Source: Blastobasis lacticolella
Lineage: Eukaryota; Arthropoda; Insecta; Lepidoptera; Blastobasidae
Assembly: GCA_905147135.1 (NCBI GenBank)
Contig: LR990060.1
Span: forward strand, 2,310,001 to 2,374,000
DNA: 64,000 nucleotides
Direction: 5' to 3'
Part shown: positions 35,316-46,526 of the stretch, piece by piece
Numbering within the stretch: position 1 is the first letter of the stretch
Layout: the number at the start of each line of letters is the position of its first letter
Position numbers and translations under genes: made by a program
The notes under the pieces: model-generated
What the model saw: the letters and a program-made list of their open reading frames with translations, nothing else
Database searches by the model: none
What the model was told of the DNA's origin: nothing

Positions 35316-38300
35316 CTGAAAAAGAAACAAAGAAGATTAGACAAAAAAATACTGTAAAACAAAATTCAATACTTTAAGGATGTATTCTTACCATGATTAA
35401 TTTCGTTCAAATTTTCGAAACGATAGCAATTCAGATAAAATCGTTGAACGTGAAAAGTATTTATCAATATGTTTACTAAATTTTGCTTTACTATGTAAAA
35501 TCATGATCATCAACCTATGCTGGTCCACTGGATATATGCCTCTCCCAGTGAGCTCCAATGCACCCTGTCCTCGGCTTGCCGCTTCCAGCGTCCATCTGCA
35601 GCCTCGAACAGTTTTCTGTTTTTATTTTTAAGAAGCCTAGCGTTGAGACCGACATCGGTACCTCTAGCTTACGAGTCAGACCTTTCAGCCATTGGGCCAC
35701 CGACGCCTATACTTATTGACAGGGTTGAGGGTGCCAATTTCAGTCATCATAATCTTCGCGTTAATGTCCCGGTTGTTCTCTCGCGCACGAGGACCCGGGC
35801 CTTGACTATGATCCAAGATTTGGCAGATCAGATATTTACAGTAGAGCAGCTGCTATCTGACCTCCATAACCGTTACAAGAGGATTTCGGGGGAACTTGAC
35901 CAGTTTGGCCCACGGTTCAGTTGCCAGAATGCGCTGGTTCCATCAACAAAGTGTACATAACTCAGAAAAGAGTAATTAGTACATTGGTACACATTCACAA
36001 AAGAGTAATGGCTGCAGGAATGTGCAGGTTTCATCACGATGTTTTCCCTCACCGTATGAGCATCGGTTAGTGTTGTGTATGGTGCCTAGCTATAGATACC
36101 TATACATAAAGTAGTAGGCGACTGCGCTCGCCGGCCGCTTAACGATCCAACAAACAGTGCGTTGTCAATACTTGTGCCTTTCACTTGTCTCCCGTACCTA
36201 CATATCCATCAGTTAGCATTCAACTAATGTATATAAAACTATACTCAGTAAATAGTAATTGGTATATGGCTGCAGTGGGTATCAAACCTGATACCTCTCG
36301 CTTACGAGTCGAATACCTAAACCACTTGGCCACCGACGCTCCTCCACTAATTAGATATGACCTAGAGGACTAATGGGGTGTTTTTCAATAGGTATCTAAA
36401 GCATTCTTAAACACTCACTAGATGGCGGCCCGACAATTTTGGTAATCGATAATAGCTTAAAAAATGTTCTTTGCGAAAGGGATATGAACACTGGGTACCT
36501 TGTATTGGATAATGTTTTTTAGAGGTTGTAATAAAATGGAACATAGTGCCTATTCATAAAAATATGTCTTTGTACATTTCTTTCAACCTTTAAAAGTTAT
36601 GTTTATATTAATAAACATTTTATTTTTAGGTTTAGTGTTAGATAGCTGCATGATATCACTGCCAAAATCATACAGATTTAAAAAAACATACCATAGCCCC
36701 AACTGACAATACCTAGTGGAAAACTCCTCATTAGAGGATACTAATTTCAATAATACCTAGTATTATAATAGTAGATTTCAAAGGTATGTACCGGGTTTTC
36801 TGCCTTGTACTTTTAAAATGTGTGATAATAACAGCGATAGTTTAAAACTTTATCTCTGATACTTACACTAATGAATGTAGGGACGGTTAGTTTACTGAAG
36901 GACCCAACACTGAACACGATCAACTTTTGAAACTTTCCAGTGAGCATCTGAACATATTGGTGGTTCCTTGCATCGGTCATCCACCAAGTACTGCTGTACG
37001 GACCCAGGCTTAGATCCTGACTCTGTGATCATAATAATATGAATTTTATTTTAGACGAAAATTACATTAATTAATTTACATAAAATGTCCATATGTTATT
37101 AGTAAATCTCAATCTACGGTTCAGTAAACTGTGCTATATGGGAAAACATACAAGAATACAAGTGACAATAGATCATAACTAGCACTTAAGCCAGGTACAA
37201 GCTTTGGGCATGTCCATTTGCAGTGTGTATAACTTGGCCGCGTGGTATCCGGCCGAGTAGATAGCACCAATCCCTAATACTCGTAGGTGTCGTACAAGGC
37301 GACTAATGTTTTCGAGGCAAAACTTCTAGAGTCTCCGTAGGCTGGACAATAGGCAGCAACGTTTTTCATTGTTATATTTGTAACGCTGCTATCTCCAAAC
37401 CGTCTGCAAAGCGTGGGGCAAAAACCTCCCCTTTATGTTGGAGAGGCCTTAAGACCTACAGTGAACTGTTATGGGCTGTGATGATGATTACTGCGAGGCG
37501 AAGTTGACCAAGGTCTTCCGCTGAGGGATTGGGATAGGTTCAAACAGTCTGGGCAGCCGATTTGTACTTTTTATAACAACGTACCCTTTTCTAGTTCTTG
37601 TGTAAGAGGTAATGAAATTGTTGTCCAGAAAAAACCGATATTGTCTTTAAAAATACCCGCAACGCCATTTAAGTTGCTTTATCTTTAACATAATTTTTTT
37701 CTTACGACGCAGTAAAAGACTTCCAGGATATAGGATTCACACCGACTAGATGTCTGGCATCCAGCTAACGTACAGGCATCGCGAGCCTTTGATCTCATGC
37801 TGAATTTTTTTCCAACGACGATGGAATAGACATCCAGGATCCAGGATTCACACCATCTAGATGTCTGTCATCAAACGCATGGGCATCATTGAGCTCCCTC
37901 GCGAAGATTTTCCTTTGCAGTATAATATGGGTTTCTTCAAGTGGCATGTCTACAGGTAGAGCTCGTCTAATCTAAAATGACGCGCCCCACTATCGCATTA
38001 ACGCACACAAGCAAGTTTAAAATATGGACGCAATACATATACAAATGCCAATTAGTACAAATGTAATTGGCCATTCAGTTGCCGGTGAGACTCGTTCACG
38101 TTGCACGCGTCGTTCGATTGGAGCAGTCGACGCTCCCACACAGATGAAGCGTCGTTATTAATATTTGCACTCACTCATCGAAATCAACTAACTAAGTAGT
38201 GGGGCGCGTCATATTAGACTAGACGAGCTCTACCTAAAAGGCCGTCACATCATCCGCTTCCCTTGGGTTGCAGATGTCCTGCACGACGGTGGCCGTTTTC

Positions 38301-41300
38301 CATCAATTGGACCGTATGTCCATGTGTCTCCCTTGGCAATAATAATACAAATGAACTGTTCTCATACGCGTATAAAATGTATGCAGAGATTCCTATGTAA
38401 TATAAAGTAATATACCACTTACAGCGTAATACACATCGTTGCTATGCCAACAGTATATGAAGAGCTGAGAAACGCCAAATATGAGATACTCTGTCGTCAG
38501 GAGTCTCTGCATTGCGCCTGTTTCGATCTTTAAAAGAAAAATTACAAAACCATTATAACCAGACTAGGCACAGATCTCATCTTAGTTCTCAAAGGGACAA
38601 AATCTGCCAAAGACCATTTCGGGAAAAAGCGGTTTAAAGTTATGTTTTGACAAAAAAAAACATTACTTTGTGCTCAATAACCCGATTTCAATGAAATTAC
38701 TTGTTGAATGATCCTGTTTGTTTCTTGAAATAAGTGGCGCTTAAATAAAAACGAACCAATTTTAATGTAAGCTTAATTTACTTAAACGCCAACAGACAGA
38801 ATTTTCGTTTGCAATTCAAAATTACTTAATTCAATATATTAGGTAAATAAAAGTAGGAAGATTTTATTTTAGATTAAGGTTTTAGGATAATTTAATTTTA
38901 GTTATATATGTTTTCATGTTTGTTGTGTTTGTATTATTTTGATGTTTTTGTTTAATAAATAAATGTAGAATAAAAATACTTTTATTGTAAATATGCGGCT
39001 ATGCTGGTAAACTAAAATTACTTAAACGGCTAAAGATTTAATTTTGTACTCTATTCATAAGTACCGAATATAAAAACATAAGTTTAAGTTTAAAATTATT
39101 TTAACATATAAAAAAATGATCTGCTGTTAAACTAAAATTACTTAAAAGACGGAGTTTCCATTCTCAAAAGCATGGTAAAACGACTTATTGAGGTGTTCCC
39201 ATAATTAAGTATGCAGAGTATAATTTCTTTAAAAGAAGTTAGCGGTAATTATTAGATGGGCAAATGACGTTAATGATCAATTATATTTTTACTAGCCGTG
39301 CCCGCGACTTTCTTCGCGTGTACGTTCGTTCGGTCGGTCGCTATAAATGGGTTAAGTCCTGGTACGGCCATCAGCCTAGTACAGGTTAGAACATTGGGTA
39401 AGACAGGGTGGTCTTACCTCCCACTCACTTTTCAACTCGTACATCAATCAGTTGATTATTAAGCTTGGAAATACATTAAATAGATGCTTCATTGGTGGTT
39501 ACTGCGTGAATATTATCAGTTTTGCACACGATATGGTCTCGTTGAGTCTTTCGAACAGTATGCAAGTTCCTGCATCCTCGTGTACAATGTTATGAAAGCG
39601 TCTTAAAGGTTTTCCAAACTAAGAGTCGCAAAGTGACCTACGTGCCGCCTATGCCGCTTAACAAGACCTATCAACCAAGGCTTAACTTTTATAGAACCAA
39701 ATTTATTGTTATTGAATGAATAACATTTTATTAGATTTTCCAGTTTCAATGTACTTAAATGAAGTCAATTAACAAAACTAATTCCTGTTTTAGTGTTTTA
39801 TTATTTCCTATTCGATTAAAATAAGATTTATTTATTTATTTAAAATATATCCGCTACCATCATTAAGTTTTTTCTTAAATAAATCAAAGCTGTTCAGGTA
39901 TCCTCCTAAAATATTTTCTTTATAAATATTACGTAACAGATGTATAGTGTATTCAAAAAAGACATCAAAAAATACGTTTACAATATTTTCTTCAGTTAGA
40001 ACTTTAAAACAAAGTTGCTCATTGCCTACACTATATAATTAAAGCAGGCCTAAATTATGTACACGTCATTAGTTCTATAAAAACTGAAAAGATAAATTTC
40101 ATTCCAATTAGCTAAAGATCAAAATTACGTTAATGAATTAAAATTTTAACAGAGTACAATGTAGTTTCTCGGCATTGTTTTCTAGACTGCTAAAACTTAA
40201 ATTTTGTTAAAAACTAATTATGATGTCTATACCAGGTCTTAAGTGAAATGCATGAAAAAAAGGGCGAAAAGTTGTCGCTTTAGTCATTCGAAATTTCAAA
40301 TTCCCGCTTTTTTAAAGCTTGCTGGAACGCCACAAAAGTGCGCAGATTGCGATGATTCCTAGATAGAGCGACGCAGAAAAATCGTTGATTCCGAGTATAT
40401 ATTTAACTCAGTACGGCTATTTTGGCGGTTAAGTAATTCTACCTTTCTAGTGACGATATGTAAACAAACGTGAAGCCCCCGCATAGCACCCGCAAAGTAT
40501 TCGTGTCGCACCCGCACAATCAGCGCGTCGTGTGCGCCCCATAGGGTAGACTGCTCGTTATATGTCCGGTTGCTACGCGGTGACTATGCGGACACGACGC
40601 GTACGCGTTTACTGTCCGGTTTGTAAGCGGCGATGTAATAAACGGGCACCAATACTCACAGTTATCTGATAAGCTGTAACGCACAGCATGATGGAACACA
40701 CAAACATATAAAGCAGCATTATTGGCGATAGGCAGGAGTCGAACAATTCAGCGTATCTGAAATTTAGGTCTTATTACATCATCGGGTTTGTCAATCACTA
40801 GATCTAGGAGTTTGATTTGGTCTTTGAGCTCCATCGTAATATATATGGCGCATCTGCTCTCTAACTAGCGACCGACAATTCAATTTCCATTATGCAAGCA
40901 AGATTTAGACTTTTTTTCGAATGTAATAATATTCACTCATAGGTAAGGCCGATGATTATAATTATCTGTAGCTCTACTTCTCTGTAGCACAGTTATTTTA
41001 TAGATTTTTTTTTAAAAGCTCACATAGATTCGATAGGCAGGAAACATCTTTCCAAGGGATCACTGTCGGGGTTGTGTGGCTAGAGGTGATGGCAGACCAG
41101 ATTTGGACGATGGTCCAAATCTGGTCTGCCTGGAATCTAACGTCATGAGCCCAGATCCTACTGATAGACGAAGCTCTGGTTAATCGGCTCTTCCCTGACG
41201 GTTTATTCGAGTCAGATTGTAGCCGATGCACGTAAATAGCCATCACATCTCAATATATGCGACGAAAAGACCGGTATACCTGACCGGATGCTGAGGACGT

Positions 41301-44300
41301 ATCCGGACGCTGGGATTGACAGGATGATGATTAAAATCATTTGGCATCAATTTCCCGGGTCCCGGGGTTTGCCTCGACTATCATCCAGGATTTGGCAGCA
41401 GGTAATTGCAGTAGAGCGACTGCTATCTGGCCTCTGTGGCCCCGTTGACAAGATTACCTGACCAGATTAGATCATGGTCACATATTCAGTCGCCTGAATG
41501 TGCAGGTTTCCTCACGATATTTTCCCTCACCATTAAGAGATTAAAATACCTGTTGTAGTCTATAAATGACTAACATAATCTACTCTTTTCTACTCAATTA
41601 TCTTTCTGCTTCTGTCTGCTTATGAAACTAAGTAATAATTTCTGAAACGTGATTACAACGTTCCGTGTGACAAATTATCTAATTTGATATCCTTCCGGAG
41701 TTTGAACTCTCGGTATTAATGAAGTAACGGAATGGAGACTCCTTGAAACTATCATCAAAGTCTTCTCTTGGCAACTTTATTCTAATATCAAAACAATGAT
41801 ACCAGAAACTGAGTGCGCAGTACACATACAGTGTGTTATGCGATACCAAAGATTTGTGATTTAAATTTCGTTACGACAATAGAATATTTAATTCAAATTT
41901 CTAAATTTAATACAAATGATAAAATTACTAAAAAAACAGTAACTGGATTGTAATGGACGTAGGTAAAGAATGGATTTTTGAAAGTCCACTGGAATGTGTT
42001 AAAAAGGGGGAAATTAGAAAAACTATGTAAAGCCTAGTTTAACCTAATCTGGTTTATATGATGCGTACGGCCAATGAATGGAACGCGTTGCCAGCGTGTA
42101 TGTTTGTTCCCTGTTCATTATAATCTTGACGCCTACAAAGCTAAATTAAATAGGCTGTTCCTAGACAGGCATGCTCCATCATCGGCCGCATCGTCACTTA
42201 CCACTAGGTGAGATGGCGGTCAAATGCCTGTCTCGTCAAAATAATCAAAAAAAGAGTGGAAGAAGTCGCCTTATTAATTTTGAACTACTAACAAGAAAAA
42301 TATTAAAATTACAGACGAATGTATGAATGGTCAGCCTATCGCCGTCTACTGCTGAACGTAGGCCTCCCCCAAAGAGCGCCACTTTCCGTAGTCACCGCAG
42401 CCTATAGACATTTGCAATACCAGGGGTATCATCCACGTTTTGCCGACCCCAAATAGATTTTCACCTCATTCTTGAAAATCTCCATGTCGTACGCTTCTAG
42501 TAAACCTCTCTAGGGAGTTCTTTCTGCGTGTGCGTAGGAGAAAGTTCCTGTGACCTGCACAGTTCGCGACCAATTTGGCTCCAATATGTAAGGAGTTCAC
42601 TCCCTGTCGGTGGCGAGCGGTGCGGTGATAGAATGTAGCTTTAGACATCAACAGTTTCTCAGAACAAACACCGTTGTACAAGCGGTAGAACACAAATTGG
42701 CAGGCGAAAACCCTCCCTTGACTCAGACGCTCAATACCACTCGTGAGCTTGGTATCATCGACTATTCTCACAGCGCTAAGATCGTTGCCAAGTTTATTAT
42801 TTTAATGTATATGAAGTGAACATCCCACAGCAAATCGATAAGAAGTAAATTTATATACTGAAGGAAAATTGTATGATAAATTTAAATGTACCTGCTTAGT
42901 TTCTAACATGACGTACCAAGCCCAAGCATGAGATCAGAAAATTAAAGTTCAGTAATAATCGCAAACTCACTTGCCAAGGTGAAAAGCCACATTTCACTGG
43001 TAATTCTCTCAAGAAAATGCTTAGACGAGACACGCATCTTTGATAGGTCTGGCGGTGACACCTCCGTCGTAATAGAGAAAATATATTTTGTAGAAAAACA
43101 TAGCAGACCTTTCAGATAAAATCGAACTAGAGGCGAAACAGATGACTCTCGAGTCGACGTTTGGTAAACACTCTCCTTAAATTCTTGCTTGGAATAAACA
43201 CACACCCCTGTCAATTTCGTGCCATTTTCATTGCCACAAGAACAAAGTTGCTTAAAAGGGGGGTTGGGGGTACATGAGAGCGGAGGGCAACATGTGTACG
43301 TGTGGGAGTATTTATCGTTTAAACGAACATTTTCGCGGTAACTGCGTAAGTTAAATTGACTTTTGAGTTGCTGATTTGTTCGGAGTTCGGGCCTGTATTG
43401 TGCGCGATATATGCTGTGACTACCGTTATGGATAAGAATATTATTTTTGGAGCGAGACAGATTGAGCTATTTTGTTCCAGTGCAATTGAAGTTCTGTGAA
43501 AGATTGCATGCGGAGGCTAGATGAGCCAAGTAGGGCCAATACAAGGCGCAATAGTCGGGTAACGAGTAAGAGAGCAGAAGCGCCTATTTTGTAAAAAAAT
43601 ACCACACAGGCAATCGGGGCAATTTAGAGATCTTGCATCTGCCTCCGGGTACTTTTTGGGTGTAATCTGATTTCGCATATCCTATAGTTCCTAAGGAACC
43701 TAACTGATCCAAAAGGCTTTTTACTCTACAGCGTGAAAGTTTGCGTCGGAAACGTTCTCGCTGTGGCATAAACGACATTTTCAATCGGTCAGGTACCATA
43801 GACTTCCTCTATCCACGCTCTAGATGTGCATAAGCAGATAGCACCCAGAAAGTTCCCAGGTAGCAATCCACGGTCGCCAAATTGCCTCCATTGTATGAAA
43901 ATTGCCCATGTGCCCGTTTTTTTGCAACAGGATTTATTACGATGGGCCCTTACAGAGGCTTCGCTGCTGTGCCTGGTTATTGAACCCCCATTTAGCAAGG
44001 AACGATATTTTTAGCGAATATAATAATCTTGGCGTTATTGTCCCTGTTGTGCTCTCAAGAACGAGGGCCCGGGGAACGCCTTGATCATGGTCCAGGATTT
44101 GGCCATTAGGTAATTACAGTGGAGCGACTGCCATCTGACCTCCGTGAACCTGCTACCAGGGGAACCTGACCAGATAGGGTTATGGTTCAGTTACCAGAAT
44201 TTGCAGGTTTCATCATAATGTTTCTCTCACTATAAGAGCATCGGATAAAACTCAAGTAATGTACGTAACTCAGATATTTGGAGACTTACTGACTTCCAAG

Positions 44301-46526
44301 TTGAAAACTGCAGCGTACCAACATCCTTGTGCCAGGACGGAAGTGATAAAACCGACGTCGATCAAACGTAAAACTTACTTGATTAACTCATTATGCCGGC
44401 GCCCACAATCCTTCAACCTCTTGAATGCTTCTTCATGACTTACATGATTCTTTTCAGTTCCGAATATTTTGTTACTGTCCAGTTGCAAGAGCTGCAATTC
44501 AGTTCTAAAGAAAACCATGATCACCATAGAGTTTGTATCAAAAGAAGTGATCCAGCCACCCCCATAAACTGCAGCGTAAGTCTGCCACAACGACGCCGCC
44601 AAATAGCCTAAAATGAAATACGTAATATTAGTTACATTACGTCCTGTTTTTTACTTATATATTCATTTCAAAGTTAGTAAGTGAGCAATGTTATACTGAC
44701 TACATTATTATTCCAATCCTAAATTTTCGTTATAATGATGTCGAAGATAGTGTATGTCCGTCTATACAATACCTTTTCACTTTAGCCGTTAATAAAGTAA
44801 AAAAACGTATTATGAACACAAATTGTTGCGGAACATAATTGTTAGTCAAATCACCAAGATGTTTATTGACACTAAATAATAATCTTGGCGTTCATGTACC
44901 GGTTGCGGTCATGTAATCTCGCGCACGACGGCCCGGGGTCCGCCTTGACAATGAACCAGGATTTGGCAGATCAGGTTATTACAGTGAAGTGACTGCCATC
45001 TGACCTCCGTGACCCTGATACCAGGGGTACCCGATTGGATCATGGTTACACATTCAGGCGACTGAATGTGTAACCACGATCCAATCGTAAGAGCACCCTC
45101 ACCGTAAGAGCATCGGTTAGTATTCAACTAATACATAACTCAGAAAAGGGTCATTGGTACATGGCCACAGTGGGATGAACAATACATAGAACATAGTAAA
45201 AAATTTTATTTATTCGGATGGCATAGTAACCGTGTTGCCAAAACCTATTATTTATGAACATTAATGCTATCATCATAGCAGTCAATCCCGCCTTATGCCA
45301 CGGTTTTATTAATTTTTCTTCTCCACTTCGCCCGGTCTTTTGCCTTCGGGCGTCGCTAGCCGAAGCACATACCTAGTCTCTAGATAAAACGCTGAGAGGA
45401 ACTGAATTGTGATCTTGTTTGATTTAAATGAATTAGAATTTAATACAAGTTGATGAAGTTCATATATATTTAAAATGCCTTCAACGTTTTGCCAGTGTCA
45501 TATTAGTATGAGCAAAGAACAAGCATCTAATAAGTTCGTTTACCACTCATTCCCACCTCTGAAATTATTATTTCGGCTGATATGATCATAATCATCATAT
45601 CAGCCGAAAGACGTCCACTGCTGGGCATACGCCTCCCCCAGAGATCTCTACAAAGGCCGGCCTGTGCCTTCAGCATCCAACTGGTATCTGCGATCTTTAC
45701 CAGGTCGTTGGTCCACCTTATGGGAGGCCTACTGCACCATCGGCCATTTGTTCTTTGAGCTATGTGCCCAGCCTAATGCCACTTAACTTATCAACACTCA
45801 TTCCCCATATTAAGTCAAGAGATCTATGGCGGCCTAAAAAGACACGTCTTACCACAATGTAGGAAACAATATCATATTTTCGTTTCCTACATTTTGAGCA
45901 AAGGTAGCCAAGTATAAGGAAAAGGAATTACACAATTTGATATTAGCTGATATTCATAACTTACCAGGAATAGTTCTTTTGCTAAAAGGCACCCAAGAAC
46001 TTACTACCTCGATATATGTTCCTGTCCCATTTCTAACATTTTCTCTGTATTCTGGTGATAAAAAATACTTGAAGACTGGTGTGAATACCACTATTACGAC
46101 CGTCGTATACATGAGTGACCAGTATAAATAAGTGATTTTCCGACAGTATCTTGTGTTAGTGGCCAAAATTTTCAAAGAAGTTTCTTCGTCTGTTTTCCTT
46201 TGTCTCAAGTCTGCTTTGGTAACGTACTCTATTATGGAGATCCATTTCTTCTGCCACATCAAGAAAGTAGCCACTTTGCATACGCTCATTGAAGCCAGCA
46301 AAGTTATCTTCAGATTATTCAAGACCAAATTTAGATCACTTTTAATAAAGTACACGTCGATGTACTCGGATGCAGTGAATATTGATACTAATACGTGCAT
46401 TGTCATGTAGAAATATTTTTTGAAAATATTTTTGGGTAATATCAAACCCCAGAATTTTAAGGCGTTCACATTTGGTCCTAATAGCGGTATTTTCGGGTCT
46501 TCTAATTTCTTGAAAATACTCAGCAT
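35259..46526 (-). CDS. ORb: odorant receptor (7tm_6), 6 exons, 401 aa
   Basis: Second of three tandem receptors, same predicted role as ORa. Exons: 46526-45965, 44607-44379, 40756-40660, 38527-38423, 37022-36867 and 35315-35259. All introns are GT-AG with phases 1, 2, 0, 0, 0; the spliced length is 1,206 nt with no stop before TAA at 35259. The ATG at 46526 starts MLSIFKKLEDPKIPLLGPNV. The membrane segments correspond to those of ORa. The intracellular loop around residues 110-125 (QRKTDEETSLKILATNTR) is identical to ORa, while several transmembrane segments differ strongly. The C-terminus ILKGAYSYYTLLSQSQMK is the family TM7 signature. Introns hold SINEs, a TIR element and LINE ends. Confidence 0.9.
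35503..35712 (-). repeat. SINE family C, ORb intron 5
   Basis: Matches 4978-5193 in ORa intron 5 in order and orientation ('atgctggtccactgg', 'ctgcagcctcgaaca', 'agccattgggccaccg'). Same intron in both paralogs. Confidence 0.6.
35735..36345 (-). repeat. SINE family A, rearranged, ORb intron 5
   Basis: Body 35735-36085 and tRNA-like head 36195-36345 of SINE A on the minus strand, with about 110 bp of unrelated sequence between them. A stretch near 35950-36030 repeats 'cagaaaagagtaat' and 'cacaaaagagtaat', which suggests local duplication. Confidence 0.55.
36867..37022 (-). CDS. ORb exon 5
   Basis: 156 nt, SQDLSLGPYSSTWWMTDARN to KLTVPTFIS. Acceptor GATCACAG, donor AGT|GTAAGT. 25 of 52 residues match ORc and 44 match ORa. 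Confidence 0.92.
37210..37490 (-). repeat. Repeat family R3, ORb intron 4
   Basis: Contains 'agatagcaccaatccctaat', 'gtcgtacaaggcgactaatg' and 'cctcccctttatgttggaga', matching the other R3 copies, with moderate decay. Confidence 0.6.
37720..37875. repeat. Degenerate 75-bp tandem pair
   Basis: Two adjacent units share 'aggattcacacc' and 'ctagatgtctg' at matching positions (about 37734-37763 and 37837-37866). Origin unknown. Confidence 0.45.
37954..38235. mobile_element. MITE with 38-bp inverted ends, ORb intron 4
   Basis: The left end AGGTAGAGCTCGTCTAATCT continues into 'gacgcgccccact'; the right end is its near complement (two or three mismatches in 38). Total 282 bp with no coding frame. 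No clear target duplication (left flank ...GTCTAC, right flank AAAAGG). Confidence 0.75.
38423..38527 (-). CDS. ORb exon 4
   Basis: 105 nt, IETGAMQRLLTTEYLIFGVS then QLFIYCWHSNDVYYA. Acceptor TTTTAAAG, donor GCT|GTAAGT. Confidence 0.9.
38700..39290. other. AT-rich intron 3 sequence of ORb with a short recurring motif
   Basis: The words 'aaactaaaattacttaaa' and 'atttacttaaacg' recur at about 38770, 39010 and 39130. No coding content. Confidence 0.4.
39292..39420 (-). mobile_element. Helitron-like 3' end fragment
   Basis: Plus-strand sequence 'actagccgtgcccgcgactt' is the complement of a Helitron 3' terminus: a GC-rich hairpin then CTAG before T. The other end is not found; the upper boundary is approximate. 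In ORb intron 3. Confidence 0.5.
39421..40640. other. AT-rich remainder of ORb intron 3
   Basis: No coding frame or repeat recognised. A GC-richer patch at 40480-40620 has no identifiable content. Confidence 0.4.
40660..40756 (-). CDS. ORb exon 3
   Basis: 97 nt, YAELFDSCLSPIMLLYMFVC then SIMLCVTAYQIT. Acceptor AATTTCAG, donor ACT|GTGAGT. One codon shorter than in ORa. Confidence 0.9.
41091..41130. repeat. Perfect 18-bp hairpin with 4-nt loop
   Basis: GGCAGACCAGATTTGGAC at 41091-41108 is followed by GATG and the exact reverse complement at 41113-41130. In ORb intron 2. Confidence 0.8.
41375..41550 (-). repeat. SINE family A body, ORb intron 2
   Basis: Body segment with 'atccaggatttggcagca', 'gtagagcgactgctatctgg' and 'cagtcgcctgaatgtgcagg'. 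The tRNA-like head is missing. Confidence 0.6.
42040..42250 (+). repeat. LINE 3' end fragment
   Basis: Plus-strand 'NEWNALPA' reverse transcriptase tail followed by 'cgcatcgtcacttaccacta' and 'ggtgagatggcggtcaaatg', a LINE 3' end also seen at 29740. Confidence 0.55.
42370..42790 (-). pseudogene. LINE B-type C-terminal/3' fragment
   Basis: The minus frame 'MRIVDDTKLTSGIERLSQGR' and 'FVFYRLYNGVCSEKL', with 'ATFYHRTARHRQGV', aligns with the C-terminus of LINE B (16976-16599). Truncated at both ends. Confidence 0.7.
42942..43214 (-). other. Unrecognised 90-codon open frame, ORb intron 2
   Basis: Minus-strand frame starting MTGVCVYSKQEFKESVYQTS and containing 'LVRFYLKGLLCFSTKYIFSI'. A GTGAGT follows 'MWLFTLA' and could be a splice donor. 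I recognise no family and see no partner exon. It may be chance or an old insertion. Confidence 0.2.
43695..43945 (+). repeat. Dispersed repeat, second copy at 59525-59815
   Basis: Shared blocks in order: 'ctgatccaaaaggc', 'tttactctacag', 'ttttcaatcggt', 'gatgtgcataagcaga'/'atgtgcataatcaga', 'cacccagaaagttc', 'ttttttgcaacagg'. Same orientation; diverged 15-25 per cent by eye. No protein similarity. Class unknown. Confidence 0.5.
44020..44280 (-). repeat. SINE family A, headless, ORb intron 2
   Basis: Runs from 'aatcttggcgttattgtccc' to 'aagtaatgtacgtaactcag' on the plus strand; the tRNA-like head is missing. Ends about 100 bp from ORb exon 2. Confidence 0.65.
44379..44607 (-). CDS. ORb exon 2
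   Basis: Acceptor TTTTAG|GC, donor ATCAA|GTAAGT. GYLAASLWQTYAAVYGGGW through CGRRHNELIK; the same 229-nt length as ORa exon 2. Confidence 0.92.
44878..45185 (-). repeat. SINE family A with template-switch hairpin, ORb intron 1
   Basis: Contains a 25-bp inverted repeat with a 4-nt loop (45033-45057 and 45062-45086, one mismatch) that replaces the normal body sequence. The head is truncated after 'ggccacagtgggatga'. Confidence 0.7.
45260..45790 (-). repeat. Two RTE 3' end fragments, ORb intron 1
   Basis: 45260-45370 has 'cttctccacttcgcccggtc' and 45590-45790 has 'gtccactgctgggcatacgc' with 'tctttaccaggtcgttgg'. Both match RTE tails elsewhere in the window. Confidence 0.6.
45965..46526 (-). 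CDS. ORb exon 1
   Basis: Residues 1-187 plus one base of codon 188; the start ATG is 46526-46524. Donor CCTG|GTAAGT, same phase as ORa. Confidence 0.92.
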
